DNA of 10,063 bases from an uncultured Methanobrevibacter sp. Its GTDB lineage: Archaea > Methanobacteriota > Methanobacteria > Methanobacteriales > Methanobacteriaceae. The DNA is taken from the NCBI GenBank assembly GCA_905235495.1, contig CAJOMK010000032.1, positions 1-10,063 on the forward strand, read 5' to 3'. The stretch's first letter is position 1; each line of letters opens with the position of its first letter. Below are positions 1 through 6,008 of the stretch, piece after piece. The notes under the pieces were generated by a model that worked only from the letters and a program-made list of their open reading frames with translations, had not been told where the DNA came from and did no database searches. Made by a program: the position numbers and the translations under genes.

Positions 1-220
1 ATGTTCTTTTTCTCTCAAATCTTGAAAATAAAATAGGTATGAACAATCCACATATAGCTATTGTAAATGTAAATGAACTTACATAAAGTCCAGAAATAGC
101 TATTGATGTATTGAAATACTCCGCTATTTGTGATATAATTCCAACAATGCTTAATGGAGTGTTTATTCCAAGTGTTGAAATCATTAAAATATAAAGAAGT
201 ATTTTTGGATTGGTTTTCAT
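1..220 (-). CDS. MFS transporter, N-terminal part (runs off the left edge)
   Basis: Reading leftward from an ATG at 220, an open frame of 73 codons continues past the window edge. The peptide has two hydrophobic segments, about residues 6-29 and 40-66, followed by a basic turn SRFERKRT. This matches the start of a major facilitator superfamily proton antiporter of the AraJ/YdhP (DHA1) type: first helix, a loop before helix 2, then the short Arg/Lys-rich loop before helix 3. Such proteins are 12-helix inner-membrane exporters of drugs or metabolites; the substrate cannot be told from this fragment. The start is supported by a purine-rich AAAAAAGGA about 8 bases upstream and a TATA-like box at 281-289. 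The family call rests on fold-type pattern in under a fifth of the expected protein, so it is moderate. Confidence 0.62.
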   Translation of the reverse strand, partial: MKTNPKILLYILMISTLGINTPLSIVGIISQIAEYFNTSIAISGLYVSSFTFTIAICGLFIPILFSRFERKRT

Positions 221-280
221 ATTTTATTTTCCTTTTTTAAAATTAGTATTGTATTATTATAGTATTATTTATAACACAAG

Positions 281-289
281 TTATATAAA
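281..289 (-). promoter_or_regulatory. TATA box candidate for the MFS transporter gene
   Basis: On the minus strand this reads TTTATATAA, close to the methanogen TATA consensus. Transcription would be expected to start about 25 bases downstream, near 260, giving a leader of about 40 bases before the ATG at 220. The call is by eye in AT-rich DNA. Confidence 0.35.
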
Positions 290-297
290 TTTGATAT

Positions 298-381
298 CTA
301 TATGTACATGGTACAAATGCAGACTCCTCCGAATAGGAGGATTAAAACAAAGAACCATGCAACGATTTTTTTCATTTTCAT
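298..381 (-). CDS. possible 27-residue membrane peptide
   Basis: A short frame on the minus strand runs from an ATG at 381 to TAG at 298. It encodes a basic start (MKMKK), an uninterrupted hydrophobic stretch of about 18 residues (IVAWFFVLILLFGGVCIC) and a short tail TMYI. This is the shape of a single-span small membrane protein or a bare signal peptide. The sequence GTGAT, matching the archaeal anti-Shine-Dalgarno region, lies 4 bases before the ATG, and an AT-rich TATA-like tract sits further upstream. Translated bases are less AT-rich than the surrounding spacer, which supports coding. I do not recognise a family. It could also be the left-over signal peptide of a decayed surface protein. 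An opposite-strand frame of 39 codons overlaps it but lacks a good ribosome site. Confidence 0.42.
   Translation of the reverse strand: MKMKKIVAWFFVLILLFGGVCICTMYI
325..341. repeat. small GC-rich inverted repeat
   Basis: TCCTCC and GGAGGA flank a five-base loop (GAATA), giving a 6-bp stem that stands out in very AT-rich DNA. It lies inside the short minus-strand membrane peptide frame, where it encodes Leu-Leu-Phe-Gly-Gly, so it may be a codon coincidence. On the plus strand the right arm also resembles a Shine-Dalgarno sequence, but no good start codon follows it. Confidence 0.4.
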
Positions 382-456
382 TTTATCACAGAAGAATATT
401 CTAATTTTAGTTTTAATATTATAAAACAATAAATTATTTATATATATTAAACAAAT

Positions 457-489
457 ATTTAATATACTATGAATTATAGTATATAAAAT
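457..489. promoter_or_regulatory. palindromic promoter/operator of the AAA+ ATPase gene
   Basis: The arms ATATACTAT (462-470) and ATAGTATAT (476-484) are perfect inverted copies around GAATT. After one mismatch the symmetry continues with ATTT (457-460) and AAAT (486-489), so 13 of 14 possible pairs match. The right half contains the best TATA box of the region (ATATAAAAT), and by symmetry the left half gives one on the minus strand. A TATA box inside a dyad suggests a repressor operator that blocks TBP, or a two-way promoter serving the ATPase gene at 576 and the small peptide frame that starts at 381. A plus-strand start site near 510 would leave a leader of about 65 bases. Confidence 0.5.
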
Positions 490-515
490 TCAATATGAAA
501 AATTATTTTTTCAAT

Positions 516-548
516 ATTAATTTTATATTAATTTTATATTTATTTTAT
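516..548 (+). repeat. three tandem 11-base units in the leader of the AAA+ gene
   Basis: The unit ATTAATTTTAT occurs at 516-526 and 527-537, and with one change at 538-548. It lies between the palindromic promoter and the ribosome binding site of the AAA+ ATPase gene. It may be replication-slippage microsatellite DNA with no function. Confidence 0.55.
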
Positions 549-575
549 TTTTAATTAACTAAAAAAGGTTTTTAA

Positions 576-1448
576 ATGACAGATGAAGAATTAACCATAG
601 AGGAAATTGATAAAAAACTTGAAAGTACTGGTTATATCTCTAATAATGAAATCATCACTTCAGTATTCTTATCTTTATCTTTAAAAAAGCCGATCTTGAT
701 TGAAGGACCTCCTGGAGTAGGTAAGACAGAACTTGCAAAGGCTGTTGCTGAATGTTTAGGAATGGAATTCTTTAGGATTCAATGTTATGAAGGGATTACT
801 TTTGAACAGATTGTAGGAGAATGGAACTATCAAAAGCAATTGCTCCACTTGGAAGCGTTCAAATGTAGCCAAAAAGGTGAAGAATCAATATTTGAAGATG
901 ATTTCTTTATCAGAAGACCACTTTTAACTTCATTTATGAATGACAAGCCATCACTTCTTCTCATTGACGAAATCGATAAGGCAGATGAAGAAGTGGAAAG
1001 TTTTCTTCTACAAGCTTTAGGTGAAAAGCAGATTACTGTAAATGATTTAGGCACTTTTGACCTTCAAAATGATTTGATGGTAATGCTTACTTCAAACGCT
1101 CAAAGAAACTTGCTTGAAGAGACAAAGGACAGATGTCTGTTCTTATATATTTCATATCCTTCAGTTGAACGTGAAATGGCTATTGTCAAAGCCAGAATAC
1201 CAACTGCAGACAGTGGTTTGGTCAAGAAAGTTGTCAATATGGTTCATAGAATCAGAAAATTCAACTTAAATAAGAAACCATCTGTAAGAGCTTCAATTGA
1301 TTGGGTCAACTCTGTAATGCACTTGGATAAAGATTTCAAGAATGTCGATGCTGCACTTGAGGACAGTGTCGGCGTAGCTGTTAAGACAGAACCTGACAAA
1401 GCTAAAGTAATCAAAGAAATCTTTAGAAACGAATATATGGATGATTAG
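576..1448 (+). CDS. MoxR/CoxD-type AAA+ ATPase
   Basis: A complete 290-residue protein, the usual length for MoxR-family AAA+ ATPases. Visible motifs in order: Walker A GPPGVGKT (44-51); Walker B LLLIDE (127-132) followed by IDKAD; sensor 1 TSNAQRNL (172-179); then DRCLFLYISYP (about 185-195), where the family places its arginine-finger and post-sensor region. MoxR proteins form hexameric rings that use ATP to remodel or load metal into client proteins, nearly always with a von Willebrand A partner. The next gene is such a partner, of the CoxE type, which makes the closest named relative CoxD, a maturation factor of molybdenum-copper CO dehydrogenase. No such enzyme is encoded here, so the client is unknown. 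The ATG has AAAAAAGG about 7 bases upstream. The palindromic TATA region at 457-489 is the likely promoter. Confidence 0.9.
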   Translation: MTDEELTIEEIDKKLESTGYISNNEIITSVFLSLSLKKPILIEGPPGVGKTELAKAVAECLGMEFFRIQCYEGITFEQIVGEWNYQKQLLHLEAFKCSQKGEESIFEDDFFIRRPLLTSFMNDKPSLLLIDEIDKADEEVESFLLQALGEKQITVNDLGTFDLQNDLMVMLTSNAQRNLLEETKDRCLFLYISYPSVEREMAIVKARIPTADSGLVKKVVNMVHRIRKFNLNKKPSVRASIDWVNSVMHLDKDFKNVDAALEDSVGVAVKTEPDKAKVIKEIFRNEYMDD

Positions 1449-1528
1449 TTGTATTTAGAATTCTTATAATATGAGTCTAATGATAGTTTTAATTATCTGC
1501 ACTCTAAACGTTATTTTAAGGTTTTAAT

Positions 1529-2689
1529 ATGGAAGAGAAAATCGTAAGATTATCAAATGATTTGAGAAAAAAGGGAATGCCTGTAAGTGTTAGGTCTACC
1601 CAGTCTGCAATAGATGCATATGATCTATTGGGTGAAGAGAATGTGGATCTTTTAAAGGATGCATTCAGGTCTATTTATGTCAAAAGCAAGTATGACATCC
1701 CTAAATTCAATGAGTCTTTCGATGGATTCTTCGCTAAAAAAACTACAAAGAATTTAACTGATGAACTTAATAGGTCATATAGGCAAAATACCATGAAAGG
1801 AAAGCTTTCACAGCATGAATGGAAAATTACCAAGCAAAAGGGAACTGGGGGAAAGCAAATTCAAATGGGTGCAGAACAGGCTATGGAATACTTTGCAGGA
1901 AGACCTATCCTTGAAGACAGGGACAAGGACCTTGCAAGAGATAATGATATTCTAAACAGTGATTTGTCCAAACTTAACAAATACGATGAAAGAGTATTTG
2001 AATTATGTGTAGAGCTTGGTAGAAAAATTGCAAACAAGCAGTCAAGAAGAAAAAGATTGGCTCGCTCAAACAAAATTGACATGAGAAGGACAATGAGACA
2101 AAATATGAAGTATGGTGGGGTGCCGATTGACCTTGTTCATGTAAAGAAGAAACCTCATAGAAAACAGCATTTGTTCTTGAATGATGTCAGCGGTTCATGT
2201 GAATGGATTAGCAGTTGGTTTTTCATGTTGATGTTTGCATGTCAAAAGACATTCAAAGACTCAAGAATGTTTGAATTTGACAATAAGACAATAGAAACAA
2301 CTGAATTTTTAAAAGAAAAATACATGATTAATGCTTTTGCAGAGATAAGATTGCTTCGTATGCGTAATATGATGGTTAGGGGAACATCCAACATGTTTAC
2401 TGCATTTAAATCATTTATTGAGCAGGCAGATATAAGCAATAAGTCATATATTATCTTATTGTCCGATTGTAGGGATTGGGCAGGTCCTAAGGTTAATGGT
2501 GTGCCTGCAAGTGTAGAGCTTATTTCCCAAATGTCCAGTATGGCTAAGAAAGTGATTATTCTAAACCCAGAGGCTAAGAAGAAATGGGATGTTGTTGACA
2601 GTTGCATTTCATTGTATAGAGGTGCAGGTGCTCAAGTTTATGAAGTGAGTACACTAAATCAATTGGCTGAATTTGTAGCGGATATGTAA
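1529..2689 (+). CDS. CoxE-type von Willebrand factor A domain protein
   Basis: This 386-residue protein has the CoxE layout. A helical N-terminal half (about 1-165) leads to a strongly basic stretch, RRKRLARSNKIDMRRTMRQN (173-192), which matches the RR...D.RRT.R signature of the family. The C-terminal von Willebrand A domain (about 213-386) has a metal-ion-dependent adhesion site: DVSGS (219-223), a Thr in RGTSN (286) and an Asp in LLSDCRDW (313). VWA proteins of this kind bridge a MoxR ATPase to its client through Mg2+. It lies 80 bp after the AAA+ gene on the same strand, with no clear terminator between, so the two are probably one transcript. The start is an ATG with AAGG 9 bases before it. 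No signal peptide or membrane helix is seen, so it should be cytoplasmic. Confidence 0.88.
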   Translation: MEEKIVRLSNDLRKKGMPVSVRSTQSAIDAYDLLGEENVDLLKDAFRSIYVKSKYDIPKFNESFDGFFAKKTTKNLTDELNRSYRQNTMKGKLSQHEWKITKQKGTGGKQIQMGAEQAMEYFAGRPILEDRDKDLARDNDILNSDLSKLNKYDERVFELCVELGRKIANKQSRRKRLARSNKIDMRRTMRQNMKYGGVPIDLVHVKKKPHRKQHLFLNDVSGSCEWISSWFFMLMFACQKTFKDSRMFEFDNKTIETTEFLKEKYMINAFAEIRLLRMRNMMVRGTSNMFTAFKSFIEQADISNKSYIILLSDCRDWAGPKVNGVPASVELISQMSSMAKKVIILNPEAKKKWDVVDSCISLYRGAGAQVYEVSTLNQLAEFVADM

Positions 2690-2730
2690 TTTAAAAATCA
2701 ATTAGTTAGTTAAAATTAGAATTATTAAAC

Positions 2731-2745
2731 GAATATAATAAATTT
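2731..2745 (+). promoter_or_regulatory. TATA box candidate for the tRNA thiolase gene
   Basis: GAATATAATAAATTT lies about 40-50 bases before the ATG at 2782 in a 92-bp spacer. A start site near 2765 would leave a very short leader. Transcription could equally read through from the VWA gene. Confidence 0.3.
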
Positions 2746-2781
2746 TATTAGTTTTATTATTTTAAAAAGGATGACTTTAAT

Positions 2782-3702
2782 ATGGAATCTTGTACTAAAT
2801 GTGGAAATCCGAATGTGATTATAAAAAGAAAGGCTTCCGGACAGGCCTTATGTAAGGATTGCTTTATAGAAAGCATTGAAAAGAAGGTCAAGCAAACAAT
2901 CAAAAAGGAAAAATTCCTTGAAAAGGGAGATAAGGTTTTGGTTGCATTGTCTGGAGGAAAGGATAGTGTAGTGACTCTCGAAATTCTCAATTCATATGTC
3001 AAAAGATATATTATAGAATTATGTGCTGTAACCATTGATGAAGGAATAGCCGGTTACAGAGATGAAGGGGTAGAAATCGCAAAGGCACATGCTGAGAGAC
3101 TTGGAATTCCACATAAGGTTGTATCATTTAAGGAAAGTTTCGGGATCGACTTGGATGAAATAATGGAGACGGAAGGTCATAGAGGATCCTGTACTTACTG
3201 TGGTGTATTTAGACGTTGGATTATAAATAGGGCTGCAAGGGAATTTGGAGCAACCAAGATTGCTACAGGTCATAATTTGGATGATGAAACCCAAGCTATT
3301 CTAATGAACTATCTTGAAGGAAATATGGAGAATTTGGCTAAAATAGGTCCAAAGACAGAATCAAACAGTGAAATGTTTACAGTTAAAATCAAACCTCTTC
3401 GTGAAATTCCTGAAAAGGAAATTGGTCTTTATGCTATTGCAAAAGGATTGGACATTCACTTTGCAGGCTGTCCTTATGCTCAGGAATCATTTAGGATGGA
3501 AATCTCCAATATTCTAAAGGATTTGAGTAAAGACCATCCTACAATAATGTATTCTACACTTAGAGGATTTGATAAGATAAGACAGGCTCTTCGTCAGGAA
3601 TTGGCTCATGATTATGAATATGACAGATGTGAAAGATGTGGAGAGCCATCTTCAAATAGGTTATGCAGAGCATGTACCTTTTTAGAGGAATTGGGCAAAT
3701 AA
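2782..3702 (+). CDS. ncsA: NcsA/TtuA-type tRNA 2-thiouridine synthase (PP-loop, Fe-S)
   Basis: A complete 306-residue member of the TtuA/Ncs6/CTU1 family. An N-terminal zinc finger uses C4, C7, C24 and C27. The ATP-pyrophosphatase P-loop is SGGKDS (57-62). C137 and C140 (CTYCG), together with C230 (AGCPYA), match the three cysteines that hold the catalytic iron-sulfur cluster in TtuA. GHNLDDE (163-169) is the second adenylation motif. A C-terminal zinc finger uses C283, C286, C295 and C298. The enzyme activates a tRNA uridine with ATP and replaces its 2-oxygen with sulfur. Archaeal relatives act at U34 (NcsA) and bacterial or thermophile TtuA at U54; the sequence does not tell which, so the symbol is provisional. 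Its neighbour downstream is a ubiquitin-like sulfur carrier, the expected donor. AAAAGGATGA precedes the ATG. Confidence 0.9.
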   Translation: MESCTKCGNPNVIIKRKASGQALCKDCFIESIEKKVKQTIKKEKFLEKGDKVLVALSGGKDSVVTLEILNSYVKRYIIELCAVTIDEGIAGYRDEGVEIAKAHAERLGIPHKVVSFKESFGIDLDEIMETEGHRGSCTYCGVFRRWIINRAAREFGATKIATGHNLDDETQAILMNYLEGNMENLAKIGPKTESNSEMFTVKIKPLREIPEKEIGLYAIAKGLDIHFAGCPYAQESFRMEISNILKDLSKDHPTIMYSTLRGFDKIRQALRQELAHDYEYDRCERCGEPSSNRLCRACTFLEELGK

Positions 3703-3729
3703 TCTTCTTTAAAAAATGTTTGAAGTAAT

Positions 3730-3753
3730 TTCTTATTATTTTAAGAAGTTTTT
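3730..3753 (+). terminator. weak hairpin plus T-run after the thiolase gene
   Basis: TTCTT (3730-3734) can pair with AAGAA (3743-3747), and GTTTTT follows directly. The stem is only 5 bp with an 8-base loop, so it is marginal as a hairpin, but a T-run alone can stop archaeal RNA polymerase. Confidence 0.3.
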
Positions 3754-3758
3754 CTAAA

Positions 3759-3771
3759 TTTTATAAAAATA
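3759..3771 (+). promoter_or_regulatory. TATA box candidate for the sulfur carrier gene
   Basis: TTTTATAAAAATA lies about 80 bases before the ATG at 3847. The 144-bp spacer and the T-run before it suggest that the carrier has its own promoter as well as possible read-through. A second AT-rich site at 3782-3795 is an alternative. Confidence 0.3.
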
Positions 3772-3846
3772 TTAGCAATTGTTATAATTTTAAATATGAT
3801 GATGTACAAATTAGTAGTGAAGTGAAAAAATTAAAAAGGTGATTTT

Positions 3847-4047
3847 ATGAGTTTTACATTAAAGATTAAAGATCAAGTTGAAGAAAGAGTTATTGATGGT
3901 GATTTGACTATTAAGGATTTATTGGATGAGTTAGACTTATCTTCAGAAACCATGGTAAGCAAAAAGAATGGTGAGATTGTAATTGAAGAGGAAACCATTG
4001 AAGATGGTGATGAAATAGAATTTATCCAAATTATTTATGGTGGATAA
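3847..4047 (+). CDS. ubiquitin-like sulfur carrier (MoaD/ThiS/SAMP family)
   Basis: A complete 66-residue beta-grasp protein. The alternating short strands, the acidic helix around residues 22-30 (IKDLLDELD) and the terminal Tyr-Gly-Gly immediately before the stop are the hallmarks of MoaD/ThiS/Urm1-type proteins. The C-terminal glycine is adenylated by an E1-like enzyme and converted to a thiocarboxylate, which donates sulfur to tRNA thiolases, molybdopterin or thiamin synthesis, or is linked to proteins as a SAMP. Because the gene follows an NcsA/TtuA-type thiolase, tRNA 2-thiolation is the most likely use, although one carrier may serve several pathways in archaea. No E1-like gene is in the window. 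The ribosome site is excellent: GGTGAT with a 3-base spacer before ATG. A T-rich terminator follows. Confidence 0.85.
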   Translation: MSFTLKIKDQVEERVIDGDLTIKDLLDELDLSSETMVSKKNGEIVIEEETIEDGDEIEFIQIIYGG

Positions 4048-4050
4048 ACT

Positions 4051-4118
4051 CTTTTTTTACTTTTTTTCACATTTCAAATCATTTTAATCTTTTTTACTTT
4101 TTATTTTCTATTATTTTT
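4051..4118 (+). terminator. T-rich terminator after the sulfur carrier gene
   Basis: Two runs of seven T (4052-4058 and 4061-4067) begin four bases after the stop codon, and shorter T-runs follow for another 50 bases. This is the usual form of archaeal intrinsic terminator, which needs no hairpin. Confidence 0.6.
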
Positions 4119-4147
4119 TAAAAATCTAATTTTTAATATTATATTTT

Positions 4148-4235
4148 TTTTCAATAATTTCATAATTTTAATAATTAATTTCTATAATTTTAATAATTAA
4201 TTTCAATAATTTCAATAATTTTAATAATTTTAATT
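4148..4235. repeat. degenerate AT-only tandem repeat
   Basis: Variants of a roughly 21-22-base unit, ATTTCTATAATTTTAATAAT followed by TA, start at about 4157, 4178 and 4200. The core TTTCAATAATTT recurs again near 4209 and 4261. The array fills much of the 246-bp spacer between the carrier's terminator and the promoter of the DUF89 gene. It is probably slippage-generated spacer DNA; a binding role is possible but nothing specific supports it. Confidence 0.55.
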
Positions 4236-4250
4236 TATAAATATATAATA
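4233..4250 (+). promoter_or_regulatory. TATA box candidate for the DUF89 gene
   Basis: ATTTATAAATATATAATA contains two overlapping good TATA matches. Start sites near 4262-4270 would give a leader of about 25-30 bases before the ATT start at 4294 and would include the GGTGAT ribosome site. Confidence 0.4.
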
Positions 4251-4283
4251 TAGGAAAATATCAATAATTTATTTTTTAATTTT

Positions 4284-4296
4284 AGGTGATACTATT
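4284..4296 (+). promoter_or_regulatory. ribosome binding site that decides an ATT start codon
   Basis: AGGTGAT is followed by three bases (ACT) and then ATT. The GGTGAT to start spacing is exactly that of the sulfur carrier gene upstream, where the codon is ATG (GGTGAT, TTT, ATG). This is the strongest ribosome site in the vicinity and has no ATG, GTG or TTG behind it in any useful frame. Confidence 0.65.
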
Positions 4297-5154
4297 AAAG
4301 TTTATTACAATTGTGGTGCATGCTTTTTAAGACAAGCGAAAGAAGCTATTGAACTTTCAACAGATGATGAAGAGTTAAAGTTTAAATTAATTCAAGATGT
4401 CTTGTCATATCTTGGAGAAAACTTCTCAAAGGAATTGTCTTCAAATGCCACCGGTACAAGAATTCATCAATATATCAAAAAAGAGACAGGATGTTATGAT
4501 CCTTACCTTGATCAAAAGAAGGAAGGCAATGAGATAGCACTATCCTTAATGCCAAAGGTAAGGGAAATACTAAAGGAAGACAATAGTTTGGAGACTTATG
4601 TTAAGATAGCTATTGTAGGAAATATTCTTGACTTTGGTACATTTCATTTAGGTACTGATTTCGAGGCAATGATTTTTGAAGGATTGGAAAAGGAATTGAA
4701 GATAAACAAGATTGATGAATTTGAAGAGGCTTTAAGGAAATATGGCAGTGTTCTTTATCTGGTAGATAATACTGGAGAAATAGTATTCGATAAGCTTTTG
4801 CTTGAAAAAATTAAGGAATATGATGTTGATATTACTGTAGCGGTTAAGGAAAGACCTATCCTAAATGATGCATGTATGGAAGAAGCATTGGAAGTTGGTT
4901 TGGATGAGGTCGCTACCTTGATTACAACAGGTTCTGACTCTGTAGGAGTTGTGGAATCTATGATATCAGATGAATTCAAGGAGGTCCTTTTGAATTCTCC
5001 ATTCGTGATTTCCAAAGGAATGGGCAATTTCGAAGGATTGACAGAAATGAACTTTAAGGGGCATGATGTCTTTGCATTGCTTTGTACAAAATGTCCAGCC
5101 ATTTCCAAAGAGTTAGGAATTGAAGAAGGATCTCATGTTTTAACTACATTATAA
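4294..5154 (+). CDS. DUF89 / ARMT1-like metal-dependent phosphatase family protein, ATT start
   Basis: Read from ATT at 4294 this is a 286-residue DUF89 protein. The first residues, (M)KVYYNCGACFLRQA, form the conserved N-terminus of the archaeal subfamily with a CxxC pair (C7, C10). GNILDFG (109-115), DNTGE (158-162), ND (191-192), SKGMGNFE (240-247) and TKCPAI (265-270) are the family's conserved blocks. D158, N159 and D192 fit the metal ligands of ARMT1-like enzymes. Relatives act as damage-control phosphatases on sugar phosphates or nucleotide-related metabolites; the physiological substrate here is unknown. The first conventional in-frame start is TTG at 4402, which would remove 36 residues including the CxxC motif and has no good ribosome site, so it is rejected. 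It is followed 22 bp later by a dehydrogenase gene, probably in the same transcript. Confidence 0.82.
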   Translation: MKVYYNCGACFLRQAKEAIELSTDDEELKFKLIQDVLSYLGENFSKELSSNATGTRIHQYIKKETGCYDPYLDQKKEGNEIALSLMPKVREILKEDNSLETYVKIAIVGNILDFGTFHLGTDFEAMIFEGLEKELKINKIDEFEEALRKYGSVLYLVDNTGEIVFDKLLLEKIKEYDVDITVAVKERPILNDACMEEALEVGLDEVATLITTGSDSVGVVESMISDEFKEVLLNSPFVISKGMGNFEGLTEMNFKGHDVFALLCTKCPAISKELGIEEGSHVLTTL

Positions 5155-5176
5155 TGATTTTCAAAGGGGGTAAATT

Positions 5177-5983
5177 ATGAAATTTGGATTTATCGGTTTT
5201 GGTGAAGTGTCATACACCTTATCAAAAATATTTTTGTCTTATGGATTTGAAGTCCTTACTTCAACTGAAGGACGGTCAAAAAAGACAAAAGAATTGGTTA
5301 AATCTCTCGATTTAATTGTTTTAGACAGTTTTGAAGAGGTTGCTCAAGAGTCTGATATTCTAATTTCTGCTAATAGTCCTCAAAGTGCATTGACTGTTGC
5401 ATTGAAGTATGGTTCATTGACTGAAGGCATATTTTTGGATTTCAATAACATATCTCCAAACACTGCAAAGCAAATAGAAAATTATCTTGGTGATGAGCAT
5501 TTTATTGATTCCTCAATTATGGGAAGAGTGAGTTCAGAGGAATTGCATCTTTACTTCTCAGGTAGAAGAGCGAAGGAATTAGTATCTAACGTTATGGAAT
5601 TTATTAAGAATAATGATTCTTCTGAAGATATAAATGTCAAATTGAGAGTAGTCAGTGATGAGATTGGGGATGTTTCCAAATTAAAGATTCTCAGAAGTTC
5701 CTATACAAAAGGTGTTTCAGCACTATTGGTGGAAACCTTTGAAACAGCTGAAAAATTAGGATTAAGTAAGGACCTATGGGAAATATTGGCTTTGACTGAA
5801 AATAGGGATTTTGAAACTTCTGCAAAATCACGTATATCCAGTTCCAAGAAAAAATCCAAACGTAAATATGAAGAGTTGATAGAAGTTTTGGAATTTTTGG
5901 ATGATGTGGATAAAAAAAGAAAGTCTAAAATCATGGCTTTAGCCACTAGGGAAAAATTTGAAAAGCTAAAAAATATAAAGTAA
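5177..5983 (+). CDS. 6-phosphogluconate-dehydrogenase-like NAD(P) oxidoreductase with DUF1932 domain
   Basis: A complete 268-residue protein. The N-terminus MKFGFIGFGEVS holds the Rossmann dinucleotide-binding glycines (G4, G7, G9). The segment SDILISANSP (59-68) and the following DFNNISP (88-94) match the rest of the NAD-binding domain of the 6PGDH/beta-hydroxyacid dehydrogenase superfamily. The C-terminal half has SKLKILRSSYTKGVSALLVE (167-186), characteristic of the DUF1932 domain, with K168 or K170 as candidates for the family's conserved lysine. The substrate is not known. The last 45 residues are unusually rich in lysine and glutamate. It lies 22 bp after the DUF89 gene with a strong AAAGGGGG ribosome site, which suggests joint expression and perhaps one metabolic pathway. 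It converges with the next gene; T-runs at 6002-6010 can end transcription. Confidence 0.8.
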   Translation: MKFGFIGFGEVSYTLSKIFLSYGFEVLTSTEGRSKKTKELVKSLDLIVLDSFEEVAQESDILISANSPQSALTVALKYGSLTEGIFLDFNNISPNTAKQIENYLGDEHFIDSSIMGRVSSEELHLYFSGRRAKELVSNVMEFIKNNDSSEDINVKLRVVSDEIGDVSKLKILRSSYTKGVSALLVETFETAEKLGLSKDLWEILALTENRDFETSAKSRISSSKKKSKRKYEELIEVLEFLDDVDKKRKSKIMALATREKFEKLKNIK

Positions 5984-6008
5984 ATGTTTTTCAAATTCTA
6001 ATCTTTTT

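Noticed and set aside
210..404. 64-codon plus-strand frame across the left spacer
   Set aside because: It lacks a ribosome site, is rich in Phe/Tyr/Ile as expected of translated AT-rich DNA, and overlaps the start of the MFS gene.
2242..2607. 121-codon minus-strand frame inside the VWA gene
   Set aside because: It is antisense to a well-supported VWA domain with an intact metal site, has no ribosome site and resembles no family.
4148..4235. CRISPR array
   Set aside because: The repeats are short, degenerate, AT-only and contiguous, with no unique spacers and no cas genes nearby.
4755..5108. 117-codon minus-strand frame inside the DUF89 gene
   Set aside because: It is a Ser/Thr-rich mirror of conserved DUF89 blocks, with no start signals.
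4402..5154. TTG at 4402 as the start of the DUF89 protein
   Set aside because: It would remove 36 residues that match the conserved family N-terminus, and there is no Shine-Dalgarno sequence in front of it.
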